Part shown: one piece after another, positions 20,280-28,843 of the stretch
Position numbering within the stretch: position 1 is the first letter of the stretch
How the letters are laid out: the number at the start of each line of letters is the position of its first letter
Assembly: GCF_018127745.1 (NCBI RefSeq)
Contig: NZ_CP072333.1
Span: 1,240,001-1,304,000 of the forward strand
Reading direction: 5' to 3'
Length of the DNA stretch: 64,000 bases
DNA from: Porphyromonas sp. oral taxon 275
GTDB taxonomy: Bacteria > Bacteroidota > Bacteroidia > Bacteroidales > Porphyromonadaceae
Program-made: the position numbers and the translations under genes
The notes under the pieces: generated by a model
Database searches by the model: none
What the model was told of the DNA's origin: nothing
Seen by the model: the letters and a program-made list of their open reading frames with translations, nothing else

Positions 20280-20422
20280 GTGAGCCGGGAGCTAAGAGGG
20301 GGTGGCGCTGAGGGCAGGACAAGCGGAGCAAGGGAGGCCGATTCGCAAGCACGACTTGCTAATCTAGAGGAGCATCGGCCCTCATACGGCACACTCTCCC
20401 GAATAGTGTGCAGCATTTAGCT

Positions 20423-20430
20423 TATCTTTG
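20423..20430 (+). promoter_or_regulatory. -7 box of the fadL-type gene
   Basis: TATCTTTG, an exact TAnnTTTG match, 73 bp before the ATG at 20503 and about 145 bp after array B. Confidence 0.65.
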
Positions 20431-20502
20431 CAGCGCCTCGGGGGATTGGCCTCCAGGCGCTAGCCTCCGCTAGCTCTAGTATGATATACGACAAGAATCT
20501 CG

Positions 20503-22053
20503 ATGAAACGAACCCTAGCGCTGGGACTGCTGTCCCTGCTTAGCCTCTCCTCGGCCGAGGCAGGAGGTCTACTGAACAACACCAGCCTGCACGCACGCTA
20601 CCTCCGTAGCCTCGCACGCAACGCCTCCACTGCTATCGATGCTACCTACTATAACCCCGCAGGGCTGGTCTTCACGCCCGACGGCTGGCGCTTCAGCCTC
20701 AACAGCCAGACCGTGCTCCAGCAGCGCGACATCGAGGCAACCTTCGCCCCCTTCGCCTACAACGGCGGGCAGCAGACCAAGCACTTCGAGGGCAAGGCTA
20801 CCGCCCCCATCCTCCCCACCCTCATGGGAGCCTACAAGAAGGGCAACTGGGCCTTCTCAGCCGTAGTCGGCGTCTTCGGTGGCGGCGGTAAGGCGAGCTT
20901 CGGCCAGGGCCTCCCCGTCTTCGAGGGGCAGGTAGCGGCTATCCCCGCTACGACGCAGGCACTGACGGGCTTGCTCTCCAACCCCGCTCTGGCGCAGCTC
21001 ATCCCCGCGGCAGTGCGCCAGCAGCTCCCCACGATGCTCGCCCCCCTTACGGGCGTCAATCAGTACCGCCTCGATAGCCAGCTGGAGGGCCTGCAGTACA
21101 CCCTCGGGCTGCAGCTCGGGGCGAGCTACAAGCTCACCGACTACCTCTCCGCCCACCTCGGTGTCCGCATCAGCTACGCCTACAATACCTACTCGGGGCA
21201 CATCGGCAGCATCCAGGTCAATAAGCCCGGTTCGGCTGGCGAGTACGTCCCCGCTCCTGCCTACTTCGCCCTCGTAGATCAGGGTCTGCAGTCGCGCCTA
21301 CCTGCGCTACAGCCGCTCCTCGGGAGTCTACCCGCAGCCGCCCAGGCCTCAGTACAGACGGTACTCGGGCTGCCCAAGCGCTTCGCCGAAGGGACGAAAG
21401 ACAAGCAGATCGAGGTCAAGCAAACAGGCCTAGGTATCGCGCCCATCATCGGCCTTCACTTCCAGAAGGACGGCTGGGACATCGGGGCGCGCTATGAGTT
21501 CCGCACGGCGCTGACGGTGCGCAACAAGACGAAGCACAACGGCTCGGGCATGGCACAGTTCGACGACGGCATCGAGACGCCCAACGACCTGCCCGCAGCG
21601 CTTGCCCTCGGGGTCTCCTACCGCATCCTGCCCAGCCTGACGGCCTCGGTCGGCTTCAACCACTTCTTCGAGAAGCAGGCTCGTATGGCAGGCGGCAAGG
21701 AGACGCTGCTGAAGCACAACACCAGCGAATACCTCTTCGGCCTAGAGTGGCGCGCCAAGGACTGGCTGGAGCTCAGCGCCGGCCTTCAGCTGACGCGCAA
21801 GGGCGTGACGGACGACTATCAGAGCAACCTGCACTTCGACATGAGCTCCAACTCCTACGGCCTCGGGGCGGGGATCCAGCTGACGAAGGAGCTGCAGCTC
21901 AACCTCGCCTACATGTTCACCGACTACCGCGATCACCAGAAGGAGGCCCTCTACATCGCCAAGAGCGCCCTCACCCCGCAGGGCGTCAGCGCCAAGGAGC
22001 GCTACACGCGTAAGAACCAGATCTTCTCCATCGGTATCGACTACACGCTCTAG
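20503..22053 (+). CDS. OmpP1/FadL/TodX family outer-membrane transport protein
   Basis: A 516-residue outer-membrane beta barrel of the FadL family, which lets hydrophobic compounds such as long-chain fatty acids cross the outer membrane. It has a signal peptide ending at SSAEA. The family N-terminal signature ARNASTAIDATYYNPAGLVF (about 38-57) is visible, with many alternating strands and a C-terminal aromatic-rich strand (IFSIGIDYTL). The substrate is not known. It is monocistronic with its own promoter and terminator. Confidence 0.9.
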   Translation: MKRTLALGLLSLLSLSSAEAGGLLNNTSLHARYLRSLARNASTAIDATYYNPAGLVFTPDGWRFSLNSQTVLQQRDIEATFAPFAYNGGQQTKHFEGKATAPILPTLMGAYKKGNWAFSAVVGVFGGGGKASFGQGLPVFEGQVAAIPATTQALTGLLSNPALAQLIPAAVRQQLPTMLAPLTGVNQYRLDSQLEGLQYTLGLQLGASYKLTDYLSAHLGVRISYAYNTYSGHIGSIQVNKPGSAGEYVPAPAYFALVDQGLQSRLPALQPLLGSLPAAAQASVQTVLGLPKRFAEGTKDKQIEVKQTGLGIAPIIGLHFQKDGWDIGARYEFRTALTVRNKTKHNGSGMAQFDDGIETPNDLPAALALGVSYRILPSLTASVGFNHFFEKQARMAGGKETLLKHNTSEYLFGLEWRAKDWLELSAGLQLTRKGVTDDYQSNLHFDMSSNSYGLGAGIQLTKELQLNLAYMFTDYRDHQKEALYIAKSALTPQGVSAKERYTRKNQIFSIGIDYTL

Positions 22054-22077
22054 GGTAGCGAGCTCCCGACAGCAAGC

Positions 22078-22116
22078 AAGCGGGCTCCCCGAGGCATAGA
22101 CCTCAGGGAGCCCGCT
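22078..22116 (+). terminator. Terminator of the fadL-type gene
   Basis: Stem of AAGCGGGCTCCC with GGGAGCCCGCTT plus inner GAGG/CCTC pairs, 24 bp after the stop. Confidence 0.8.
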
Positions 22117-22204
22117 TCATCTATCTACCCCTACGCCACGCCGTGCTCCCAAGGGCAGGCAAGCAAAGGGCTAAGCACGTCCGTACCCAAGGGGGTAAAA
22201 GCGC

Positions 22205-22258
22205 GCAGCCCCACAGCGGCAGGTCCTCCCGAGGGAGGGCTTGCCGCTGTGGGGCTGC
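22205..22258 (-). terminator. Terminator of the CoADR-marR operon
   Basis: A perfect 17-bp stem (arms 22205-22221 and 22242-22258) with a GC-rich loop, directly after the marR stop on the minus strand. Confidence 0.75.
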
Positions 22259-22280
22259 ACTACTTGGATAGCGCTCGGGG

Positions 22281-22694
22281 CTACTCCTCGGCTGGGCTCG
22301 GAGTGGGCTCTGCCCGCTCGGGGCAGACAGGCTCCGTCTCCTCGAAGCAGCTACGCAGTAGCTCGGGGATGTCGAACTGATGGGTCTTCAGCCCCTCGAG
22401 CAGCTCCCGCCCCTGAGGGGTCAGCGAGAAGAACATCTGACGCCTATCCTCCTTGCCGAGGCGGCGCACGAGGTACTTCTTACGCTCCAGCGAACTGGTA
22501 ACCTTAGAGGTATTGGAGGGCGATAGACCCGTCTGCTGACAGATGAAGGAAGGGGTCACGCGCTCGTAGCCCGTGACACAGAGCACCATGGCCTCGTTGA
22601 GCGAAAGGCCGTGTGCCGTGGCGAGGGAATCCTCTAGGGCGGCCAGCGCCCGGACTAAGTCCCTCATCACACAGATGGATCGTACGTACTCCAT
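22281..22694 (-). CDS. MarR-family transcriptional regulator
   Basis: A 137-residue winged-helix regulator. The recognition region is PSFICQQTGLSPSNTSKVTSSLERKKYLVRR and the wing GKEDRRQMFFSLTPQGREL. The N- and C-terminal helices fit dimerisation, and the C-terminus is acidic. It lies 23 bp downstream of the sulfur-transfer flavoprotein gene on the same strand, so it may autoregulate that operon. Candidate inverted repeats lie upstream at 25291-25319. The ligand is unknown; Cys residues (C8, C40 and later ones) could permit redox sensing, but that is speculative. Confidence 0.88.
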   Translation of the reverse strand: MEYVRSICVMRDLVRALAALEDSLATAHGLSLNEAMVLCVTGYERVTPSFICQQTGLSPSNTSKVTSSLERKKYLVRRLGKEDRRQMFFSLTPQGRELLEGLKTHQFDIPELLRSCFEETEPVCPERAEPTPSPAEE

Positions 22695-22717
22695 AGATCG
22701 TTATTGCTAGTTCGTCA

Positions 22718-25195
22718 TTAAATAAACAGGTTCACTCCCGCCTGCTCGGCGCGCTCCATGTAGGAGGCGACACCGCCGACGGTGACCTCGTCCAGCAGCT
22801 CCTCGCACGCTATGCCCATGACGTCCATAGACATCTGGCAGGCGATGAACTCCACGCCTGCGGCGAGCGCCTGCTGGCGTAGGGATTCGATGGAGTCCAC
22901 GCCCTTCTGCTTCATCAGGTAGCGCATCATCCGCGGGCCGATGCCGAGGAAGTTCATCTTCGACAGCGGGAGCTTGGTCGAGTCTGAGGGGAGCATCCAG
23001 CCGAACATACGGCCGAAGAAGTCCTTCGCCACGCGTGGCTTGTGCTCGCGCTTCAGGACGTTGAGCCCCCAGAAGGTAAAGAAGATGCTGACCCGTCCCC
23101 CCGTAGCGGCTGCGCCGTTGGCAAGGACGAAGGTCGCCAGCGCCTTGTCCAGATCGTCATCGAAGAGGATGAAGGTCTTGTTGCGCTGCCCAGCACTAAC
23201 GGGTCGGCTCGCCTCCTGAGCGCAGACGCTGGCCTTCTCCAGCTGGACGATATAGACGCCGCCTTCGCTGCGGGAGCCGACGAAGCGATGTCCCGTACTG
23301 CGGCACCAGGCCTCGGCATCGCGGGGGAAGCCCACATCCGTAGCACGTACCTCGAGGCGCCCCCCCACTGGGAGCTCGTCCATAGCGCGGCGCAGCTGGA
23401 GGATGGGGCCTGGGCACTGGAGGCCGCAGGCATCGAGCACGCGGAGCTCAGGCGCCGCGGCGGGCTGCTCAGCAGCTGCCTTTGCGCTAGCCGCTCCCGC
23501 GTGGGGATCGCTGGGTCGCTGAATCACAGTCGTAGCCGCGCGGTAGGTCTTGATGCCCCCGACGAGGTTGCGCACCTCTCTGTAGCCCTGGCCTCGGAGG
23601 ATGTTGGAGGCAAGGTAGCCGCGCACCCCCACGCCGCAGAAGAGCCATAGGGCACGGTCACGGGGCAGCTCCGCGAGGCGCTCGCGCAGCTCATCCAGCG
23701 GCACATTGACCGCGCCTGGGATGGTGCCGAGGGCGTACTCCTCGGGGGTGCGCACGTCGATGAGGGCTACCTTAGATAGGTCGGCCTCGCACAGCTCGCG
23801 CCAGTAGAGCGGCTGCATGCGCCCGCTGCGTATATTCTCCGCCACATAGGCCGAGATCGCTACGGGATCCTTGGCCGAGGAAAAGGGCGGGGCGTAGGCC
23901 TGCTCGAGCTCAGTGAGCTCAGCGACCGTCATGCCGCGCTTGAGGGCCAGTGCGTACTGGTCGATGCGGGTGTCTACCCCATCGTAGCCGACGATCTGCG
24001 CGCCGTAGATGCGCCCGTCGCTGGGGGCGAAGGTGACCTTGATGGCCATCTGCCGAGCCCATGGATAGTAGCCAGCATGCGAGGCGGCGTGGATCGTCGC
24101 CGAGAGGTAAGGGATACCGAGCTGCTTGAGGCGCTTGGCGGGGAGGCCCGTGGTGGCGACCGTGAGGTCAAAGACCTTAGCGATGGCTGTACCTACCGAG
24201 CCCTCGTAGCGCTGCTGGGCGCCGAGCACCATATTATCCGCTACGATACGTGCCTGACGGTTGGCAGGACCAGCGAGATAGTTCAGCCAAGGCTGTCCCG
24301 TCACGGGGTGCGGATACTCGATGGCATCCCCCACGGCCCAGATATGCGCCTTGGAGGTCTGCAGATACTCGTCTACCCAGATGCCCTTGGTCTCCCCGAG
24401 CTTGAGGCCAGCCTCCTGGGCGAGCTTTGTCTCGGGGCGTACCCCGATGGAGAGGAGGACGAGGTCAGCCGCAAGCGTCGCCCCCGACTGGAAGCGCAGC
24501 TGGAGGCCTTCGCCTACCTGCTCGAAGGCTGCTACAGCCTCCTCGAGGTAGAGCGCGACGCCCTTGCTCTGGAGCTCCTCGTGTACGAAGGCCGCCATCG
24601 AGTAGTCCATCGGAGCCATCACCTGCGGCGCCATCTCCACGAGCGAGACCTCGAGGCCCAACTGGTGGAGGTTCTCCGCCATCTCCAGCCCGATGAAGCC
24701 CCCGCCGACGATGACGGCACGCTTGGCCTGATGTCCCTCTAGATAGGCCTTGATCCTATCCGTGTCGGCGACATTACGCAGGGTGAAGATTCCCTCGAGG
24801 TCGATCCCAGGGAGAGGTGGACGCAGCGGTGCTGCCCCAGGGGAGAGCAGCAGCTCGTCATAGCGCTCGGTATAGCTGCGGCCATCGACCGTACGTATGC
24901 TGACCTCCTGCCGATCGGGATCTATAGACATGGCCTCACTCTGGGTGCGCACGTCGATATTGAACCTACGGGCAAAGGCAGCGGGTGTCTGGACAAAGAG
25001 GCGATCGCGCTGCTGGATCACGCCCCCGATATAATAAGGAAGGCCACAGTTGGCATAGGAGATATGCTCTCCCCGCTCGAGGAGGATGATCTCGGCCTGC
25101 TCACTGAGGCGTCGGATACGAGCGGCAGCCGTGGCTCCGCCTGCGACCCCACCGATGATGAGGTACTTCTTCTTTGACTCTGCTTCGTGCATCAT
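22718..25195 (-). CDS. CoA-disulfide/persulfide reductase fused to rhodanese, TusA and DsrE-like domains
   Basis: An 825-residue four-domain fusion for sulfane-sulfur handling. Residues 9-450 form an FAD/NAD(P)H oxidoreductase of the CoA-disulfide reductase group, with IIGGVAGG, active-site C50 in YANCGLPYYIGG, and the second dinucleotide fold VIVGGGFIGLE. Residues about 465-555 form a rhodanese with catalytic C520 (FCGVGVRG). Residues about 584-652 form a TusA domain with the CPGP motif (C594). Residues about 672-825 form a DsrE-like domain (C786 in FIACQMSMDVMGI). All key cysteines are present. It is co-transcribed with marR. Substrate choice (CoA or glutathione persulfide, polysulfide) is not visible. 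Confidence 0.92.
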   Translation of the reverse strand: MMHEAESKKKYLIIGGVAGGATAAARIRRLSEQAEIILLERGEHISYANCGLPYYIGGVIQQRDRLFVQTPAAFARRFNIDVRTQSEAMSIDPDRQEVSIRTVDGRSYTERYDELLLSPGAAPLRPPLPGIDLEGIFTLRNVADTDRIKAYLEGHQAKRAVIVGGGFIGLEMAENLHQLGLEVSLVEMAPQVMAPMDYSMAAFVHEELQSKGVALYLEEAVAAFEQVGEGLQLRFQSGATLAADLVLLSIGVRPETKLAQEAGLKLGETKGIWVDEYLQTSKAHIWAVGDAIEYPHPVTGQPWLNYLAGPANRQARIVADNMVLGAQQRYEGSVGTAIAKVFDLTVATTGLPAKRLKQLGIPYLSATIHAASHAGYYPWARQMAIKVTFAPSDGRIYGAQIVGYDGVDTRIDQYALALKRGMTVAELTELEQAYAPPFSSAKDPVAISAYVAENIRSGRMQPLYWRELCEADLSKVALIDVRTPEEYALGTIPGAVNVPLDELRERLAELPRDRALWLFCGVGVRGYLASNILRGQGYREVRNLVGGIKTYRAATTVIQRPSDPHAGAASAKAAAEQPAAAPELRVLDACGLQCPGPILQLRRAMDELPVGGRLEVRATDVGFPRDAEAWCRSTGHRFVGSRSEGGVYIVQLEKASVCAQEASRPVSAGQRNKTFILFDDDLDKALATFVLANGAAATGGRVSIFFTFWGLNVLKREHKPRVAKDFFGRMFGWMLPSDSTKLPLSKMNFLGIGPRMMRYLMKQKGVDSIESLRQQALAAGVEFIACQMSMDVMGIACEELLDEVTVGGVASYMERAEQAGVNLFI

Positions 25196-25256
25196 TAGCT
25201 CTATACTATGGTGTGATGCCTAGCGGAAGGAGCAGCCCCCTTGCTCTAGGCTTCGT

Positions 25257-25264
25257 CAAAGATA
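25257..25264 (-). promoter_or_regulatory. -7 box of the sulfur-transfer operon
   Basis: TATCTTTG on the minus strand (exact consensus), with TTG at 25281-25283 as a possible -33 element. Confidence 0.65.
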
Positions 25265-25290
25265 GCCAAATATTGACTCGCAATAAAGTT

Positions 25291-25319
25291 TCCCAAGGGA
25301 ACAACATAACCCAAGGGTG
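25291..25319. promoter_or_regulatory. Two CCC-AA-GGG inverted repeats upstream of the operon promoter
   Basis: TTCCCAAGGGAA and ACCCAAGGGT lie side by side just upstream of the -33 region; the repeated CCCAAGGG cores are 17 bp apart. They are candidate operators, possibly for the MarR protein of this operon. Confidence 0.4.
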
Positions 25320-25335
25320 CATCGCAGGTCTACTG

Positions 25336-26586
25336 TTAGCGCAGGCGCATCTTCACCAGGACAATCTTAGTCGAGGTCGAGCGCAGGATCTCGAAGCTGA
25401 AGCCCTCGATCTCGAGGACCTCTCCAGGAGTGGGAATACTGGGATGGTGATGGAGGATGAAGCCCGCTACCGTCTGGTAGTCTTCGTCCTCGGGGAGCGT
25501 GAGATCGAACTGCTCGTTGATGTCATCGATCTCCATGCGTCCGCTGAAGAGGTAGGTCGACTCGTCCAGCTGCTTGGCGATACGCTTCTGACGGTCGTGC
25601 TCGTCCTCGATGTCACCGAAGATCTCCTCTACGACATCCTCCAGCGTGATAAGCCCTGCGGTACCGCCCAGCTCGTCGATGACGATGGCGATGCTCTTCT
25701 TGCGCTGCATCAGGAGCTTCATCAGCGTGCTGGTCTGCATGCTCTCTGGGACGAAGACCGCAGGGACGATACGCTCCTGCCAAGGCCCTGGGCGGAACAT
25801 CTCGCTGGAGTGGATGTAGCCGACGACGTCGTCGATATTATCGCGGTAGATGATGAGCTTGGAGAGGCCGGTGGAGATGAAGAGCCGCTCGAGATGCTCG
25901 CGGGTGGTATTGAGCTCGGCACCGACGATCTCGTTGCGTGGCAGCAGACAGTCGCGCACCTGCAGCTCCGCAAAGCCAATAGCGTTCTGAATGATCTTGA
26001 CCTCCGTCTCTATGCCCGAGGCCTGCCCGTCATCCGAGCTGTGCGTCAGGTAGTACTCGAGGTCCAGTGAGGAGAGCGCGGGACGAATGGCTACACTCGT
26101 GCTGCGCTGACCCGCGAGGAAGAGGACAAGGCGCGTGATCCAGCCGATGACGTAGACGAAGGGATAGAGCAGGACATAGACCAGGAGCAGGAGCGAGGAG
26201 AAGAAGCGCATCGTGCGGTTGGGGTTCGCCCTGAAGGTCACCTTGGGGAGGAACTCCCCGACGAAGAGGATGAGCAGCGTGCTGAGCACCGACTGCAGTA
26301 GCAGGATCAGCCCGTCGCTATCGCCCACGAGACGCTCCAGCCAGGGCTCCATCAGCTCTGCCATCAGCAGCCCATAGATGACCAGCGCCACATTATTGCC
26401 CAGCAGCATCGTCGTGATGAAGCGGTCGGGGCGGGCAAAGAAGAGGCCCAGCACCTTGGCCGAGAGCCCGCCCTTAGTACGGTCGAGCTCCAGGCGCAGC
26501 TTGTCCGAGGAGAGGAAGGCTATCTCCATCCCAGAGAAGAAAGCCGAGGCCAGGAGGCTGAGGAAGATATAGAGGTAGATCGTCAT
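25336..26586 (-). CDS. CNNM/CorC (HlyC)-family membrane protein, GldE-like
   Basis: A 416-residue inner-membrane protein. Residues 1-150 form a DUF21/CNNM domain with about four hydrophobic segments, starting IFLSLLASAFFSGMEIAFLSSDKLRLE. A pair of CBS domains (about 200-325) follows, with a C-terminal CorC_HlyC domain (about 335-410). Such proteins act in Mg2+/Co2+ efflux or regulation. In gliding Bacteroidota the homologue is GldE, but no gliding genes are in the window. It is the last gene of the coaX-to-gldE series, 18 bp after lptC. Confidence 0.88.
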   Translation of the reverse strand: MTIYLYIFLSLLASAFFSGMEIAFLSSDKLRLELDRTKGGLSAKVLGLFFARPDRFITTMLLGNNVALVIYGLLMAELMEPWLERLVGDSDGLILLLQSVLSTLLILFVGEFLPKVTFRANPNRTMRFFSSLLLLVYVLLYPFVYVIGWITRLVLFLAGQRSTSVAIRPALSSLDLEYYLTHSSDDGQASGIETEVKIIQNAIGFAELQVRDCLLPRNEIVGAELNTTREHLERLFISTGLSKLIIYRDNIDDVVGYIHSSEMFRPGPWQERIVPAVFVPESMQTSTLMKLLMQRKKSIAIVIDELGGTAGLITLEDVVEEIFGDIEDEHDRQKRIAKQLDESTYLFSGRMEIDDINEQFDLTLPEDEDYQTVAGFILHHHPSIPTPGEVLEIEGFSFEILRSTSTKIVLVKMRLR

Positions 26587-26604
26587 CGGTCTAGGGAATA
26601 GCAG

Positions 26605-27420
26605 CTAGGAGACACGGGCTGGTGCAGCGGGACGAGCTGAGGCAGCGGGGGTCGACGGAGTAGCTGGAGCGGAGGGGCGAGCAGGGGCTGCAGGCGTAGC
26701 GGGGATAGCGGGCTGCACGGGGGACGAGGTAGGTGTGGGAGACGAAGCGGGGGAAGCAGGGGCGGGCTTATCCTCGTACTCTAGGCTGCCCTTATTATCC
26801 TGGATCTCGTACCAGCTGAGGTCATCGGTGGCCTCGAAGCGTGAGCCGCGGAGCTCACGCCCCTGAGTAAAGAAGTAGGTCGTGTCCCGCGAATAGAGCT
26901 TGCGGGCATCGCGCTGCCAGAAGAGGCGGTGCGTGCTGAGGCGCTCGCCCTTGGGGCCTTGCACCTGGACGTGGCCGACCAGCTCCCACTCCTCGTGCTC
27001 GGTGCGCCGTACCGCCGAGTCCGCCTTAATGAAGACCTGGCTGCCCTGACTGCCATCGTAGGGACGGAGCAGCAGGCCCTTGGGGAAGACCCATTCGTTG
27101 CGCTCGGGACGCTCATAGATAAGCAGCACTGGGGCCGTCATACGATAGCGGACAAGGCCCGAGTCCGAGATCAACGTGTTGAGCTGGAGCATGCGTGCCG
27201 TGTAGAGCGAGTCGGGGTTGACGTCTAGGTTCTTGACCTCGACACGCTCCTTCGTGCAGGCCGTCGTGAGGCCGAGGAAAAGGAGCCCTAAGGCCGCCCC
27301 CAGACGCGCGAGCAGCAGGCGTAGGGAAAAAGAGGAGCTCTCCACCGAGGACCTACGATCCTCGGTGGAGAGCTCTAGTTGTAATGGCTTCGCCCCTCGG
27401 GGCGAGCGCAAGTCTATCAT
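26605..27420 (-). CDS. lptC: LptC-like LPS export lipoprotein with Pro/Ala-rich tail
   Basis: LptC passes lipopolysaccharide from the LptBFG transporter to the LptA bridge. The frame encodes 271 residues. A hydrophobic signal ends in the lipobox LTTAC (Cys 55). The LptC beta-jellyroll region runs from about 60 to 205 (SDSGLVRYRMTAPVLLIYERPERNEWVFPKGL). The last 60 residues are a Pro/Ala/Ser-rich tail not typical of LptC. The first 30 residues before the signal are unusual, and the DNA there forms a strong hairpin followed by CTCTTTTT (27335-27375). Either translation starts downstream at a non-ATG codon or a terminator sits inside the coding start. Confidence 0.8.
   Translation of the reverse strand: MIDLRSPRGAKPLQLELSTEDRRSSVESSSFSLRLLLARLGAALGLLFLGLTTACTKERVEVKNLDVNPDSLYTARMLQLNTLISDSGLVRYRMTAPVLLIYERPERNEWVFPKGLLLRPYDGSQGSQVFIKADSAVRRTEHEEWELVGHVQVQGPKGERLSTHRLFWQRDARKLYSRDTTYFFTQGRELRGSRFEATDDLSWYEIQDNKGSLEYEDKPAPASPASSPTPTSSPVQPAIPATPAAPARPSAPATPSTPAASARPAAPARVS
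27335..27375 (-). terminator. Hairpin with T-run inside the 5' end of lptC
   Basis: A perfect 17-bp stem (27335-27351 with 27359-27375, loop of 7), followed on the minus strand by CTCTTTTTCCC. It lies 65 bp after the stop of the upstream TPR gene and within the first 30 codons of the lptC frame. It has the form of an intrinsic terminator or attenuator. Confidence 0.75.
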
Positions 27421-27439
27421 ACGCTAGGTATGCTCTAGA

Positions 27440-28789
27440 CTAAGGGATGACGATGGTCTCGCCACCGATGTTGAGCGTGCTGCCCTTCTTCAGCTCGGGG
27501 TGCATGAAGATGTCCTGAGCGGAGGGGAGGTAGCGCTGGTAGGAGGCGATGAGGCGGTTGGCCTGACCTGCTACCTTGGGGTCCACGCTAGCGGCACGGC
27601 GCAGCTTGTTGATGACGAGGTAGTAGACGCAGCGCTGCTTCACGGGGTCACCGGGGAAGAAGCTGCTGGCGGAGTTAGCCGTGCTCTGAGCCAGGACGAT
27701 GAGCGCCTGACCGGAGTTGGGGTTCTCGGCGAGCACCTTGTTGGCATAGGTACGTGCCTGACCGTGGTTGCCCTGCTTGAGCGAGAGCTGGATGAGGACC
27801 TCGTAGCACTTGACGCGCTCAGAGGAAGTCTTCGCCAGAGCGATGGCCTTGTTGAGGTACTCCGAAGCCTCGGCGTACTTGCCCGAGGAGATGGCTTCAC
27901 CAGCCAGACCCATAGCAGCGTTGGCCGTAGGCTCGATATCGAAGAGGTAGCGGCTAGCGCGGAAGACGGCAGGAGCGTCACAGCCAGCAGCCTGGAAGAG
28001 GGCTACCGTCGTCGTCAGATAGGCCTTGTCTGCCTTGTGCTCGTCGATCTTGTCCGAGGTGTAGAGCTTGGTCAGCAGGTCACAGCCAGCCAGCCCACTC
28101 TGAGCGAACTCAGCATCCATAGGATTCTTGAAGTCCTCGACGAGCTTGCGTGCAGCGGCGTCTTCGCCAGCGGCAGCCAGCGCCTCATCGGCGAAGCCCG
28201 TAGCCTCGAGGTAATCCTTGATGTAGTTCTCGATCTTCGTGGTGTCACGCATAGCGACCGAGCGAGAGGCGAAGGTATAGTAGTAGAGGGCCTCAGGAGC
28301 CGTAGCGCCCTTGGTCTGAGCGATGGCAGGCTTCAGCCAAGCGTAGATCTTGGTGTAGTCAGCGTCCTTACCTGCTATGGTGAGGTAATCCTTCGTCTTG
28401 GCGAGCATAATCTTGTCCACAGGCATCTTGTCGTCGTCGCCGAAGTAGGTAGCGCGATCATCGTAGAGCTTGAGGAGCTGCTCCAGGACAGCCTTCTTCG
28501 CTGCGGGATCCTTGGCCTGCTCTAGGCGCCAGTGCAGGATCTTCGAGCCGATGATGTAGATATTCTTAGAGGAGGCGGGGCACTCGTCGTAGGCCTTCTT
28601 CCAGTGCTCGAGCGCATCCTGGTAGTTGCCCGTCTTCCCTAGGCTCGTGAAGAGGCTGATGCTTTGGCGGCAGCGGATACTATCCTGACCGTGACCAAAA
28701 GGCGTCCCAGAGGCCTTCCCCGTCTGGGCATAAGCAGCCGTGGAGAGAAGTCCCAGGGCTGCGACCAAGAGCATTCTGTTCAGTTTCAT
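27440..28789 (-). CDS. Exported TPR-type protein
   Basis: A 449-residue protein with a signal peptide (ending AAYAQ, residue 22). Helical repeats run throughout, for example GNYQDALEHWKKAYDECP (about 54-71) and SSGKYAEASEYLNKAIALAK, typical of TPR units. The C-terminus ends in a short beta-like segment (GSTLNIGGETIVIP). It is probably a periplasmic or outer-membrane-associated scaffold. The series coaX, barrel protein, TPR protein, lptC, CorC/GldE is a gene order I recall from other Bacteroidota, which hints at a role in envelope biogenesis. It is 54 bp after the barrel gene. Confidence 0.85.
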   Translation of the reverse strand: MKLNRMLLVAALGLLSTAAYAQTGKASGTPFGHGQDSIRCRQSISLFTSLGKTGNYQDALEHWKKAYDECPASSKNIYIIGSKILHWRLEQAKDPAAKKAVLEQLLKLYDDRATYFGDDDKMPVDKIMLAKTKDYLTIAGKDADYTKIYAWLKPAIAQTKGATAPEALYYYTFASRSVAMRDTTKIENYIKDYLEATGFADEALAAAGEDAAARKLVEDFKNPMDAEFAQSGLAGCDLLTKLYTSDKIDEHKADKAYLTTTVALFQAAGCDAPAVFRASRYLFDIEPTANAAMGLAGEAISSGKYAEASEYLNKAIALAKTSSERVKCYEVLIQLSLKQGNHGQARTYANKVLAENPNSGQALIVLAQSTANSASSFFPGDPVKQRCVYYLVINKLRRAASVDPKVAGQANRLIASYQRYLPSAQDIFMHPELKKGSTLNIGGETIVIP

Positions 28790-28843
28790 GTGTCTTGTCT
28801 TCTATTTAGTGTGATATCAATCCTTGTATAGCGATGCGCGAGG

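Larger units (their letters stand above)
19674..20502. other. Divergent nlpC/fadL intergenic region (long)
   Basis: Holds the nlpC promoter, the ten-unit array B and the fadL promoter. A short minus-strand frame at 19789-20004 has no recognisable features, and I do not call it a gene. Confidence 0.7.
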
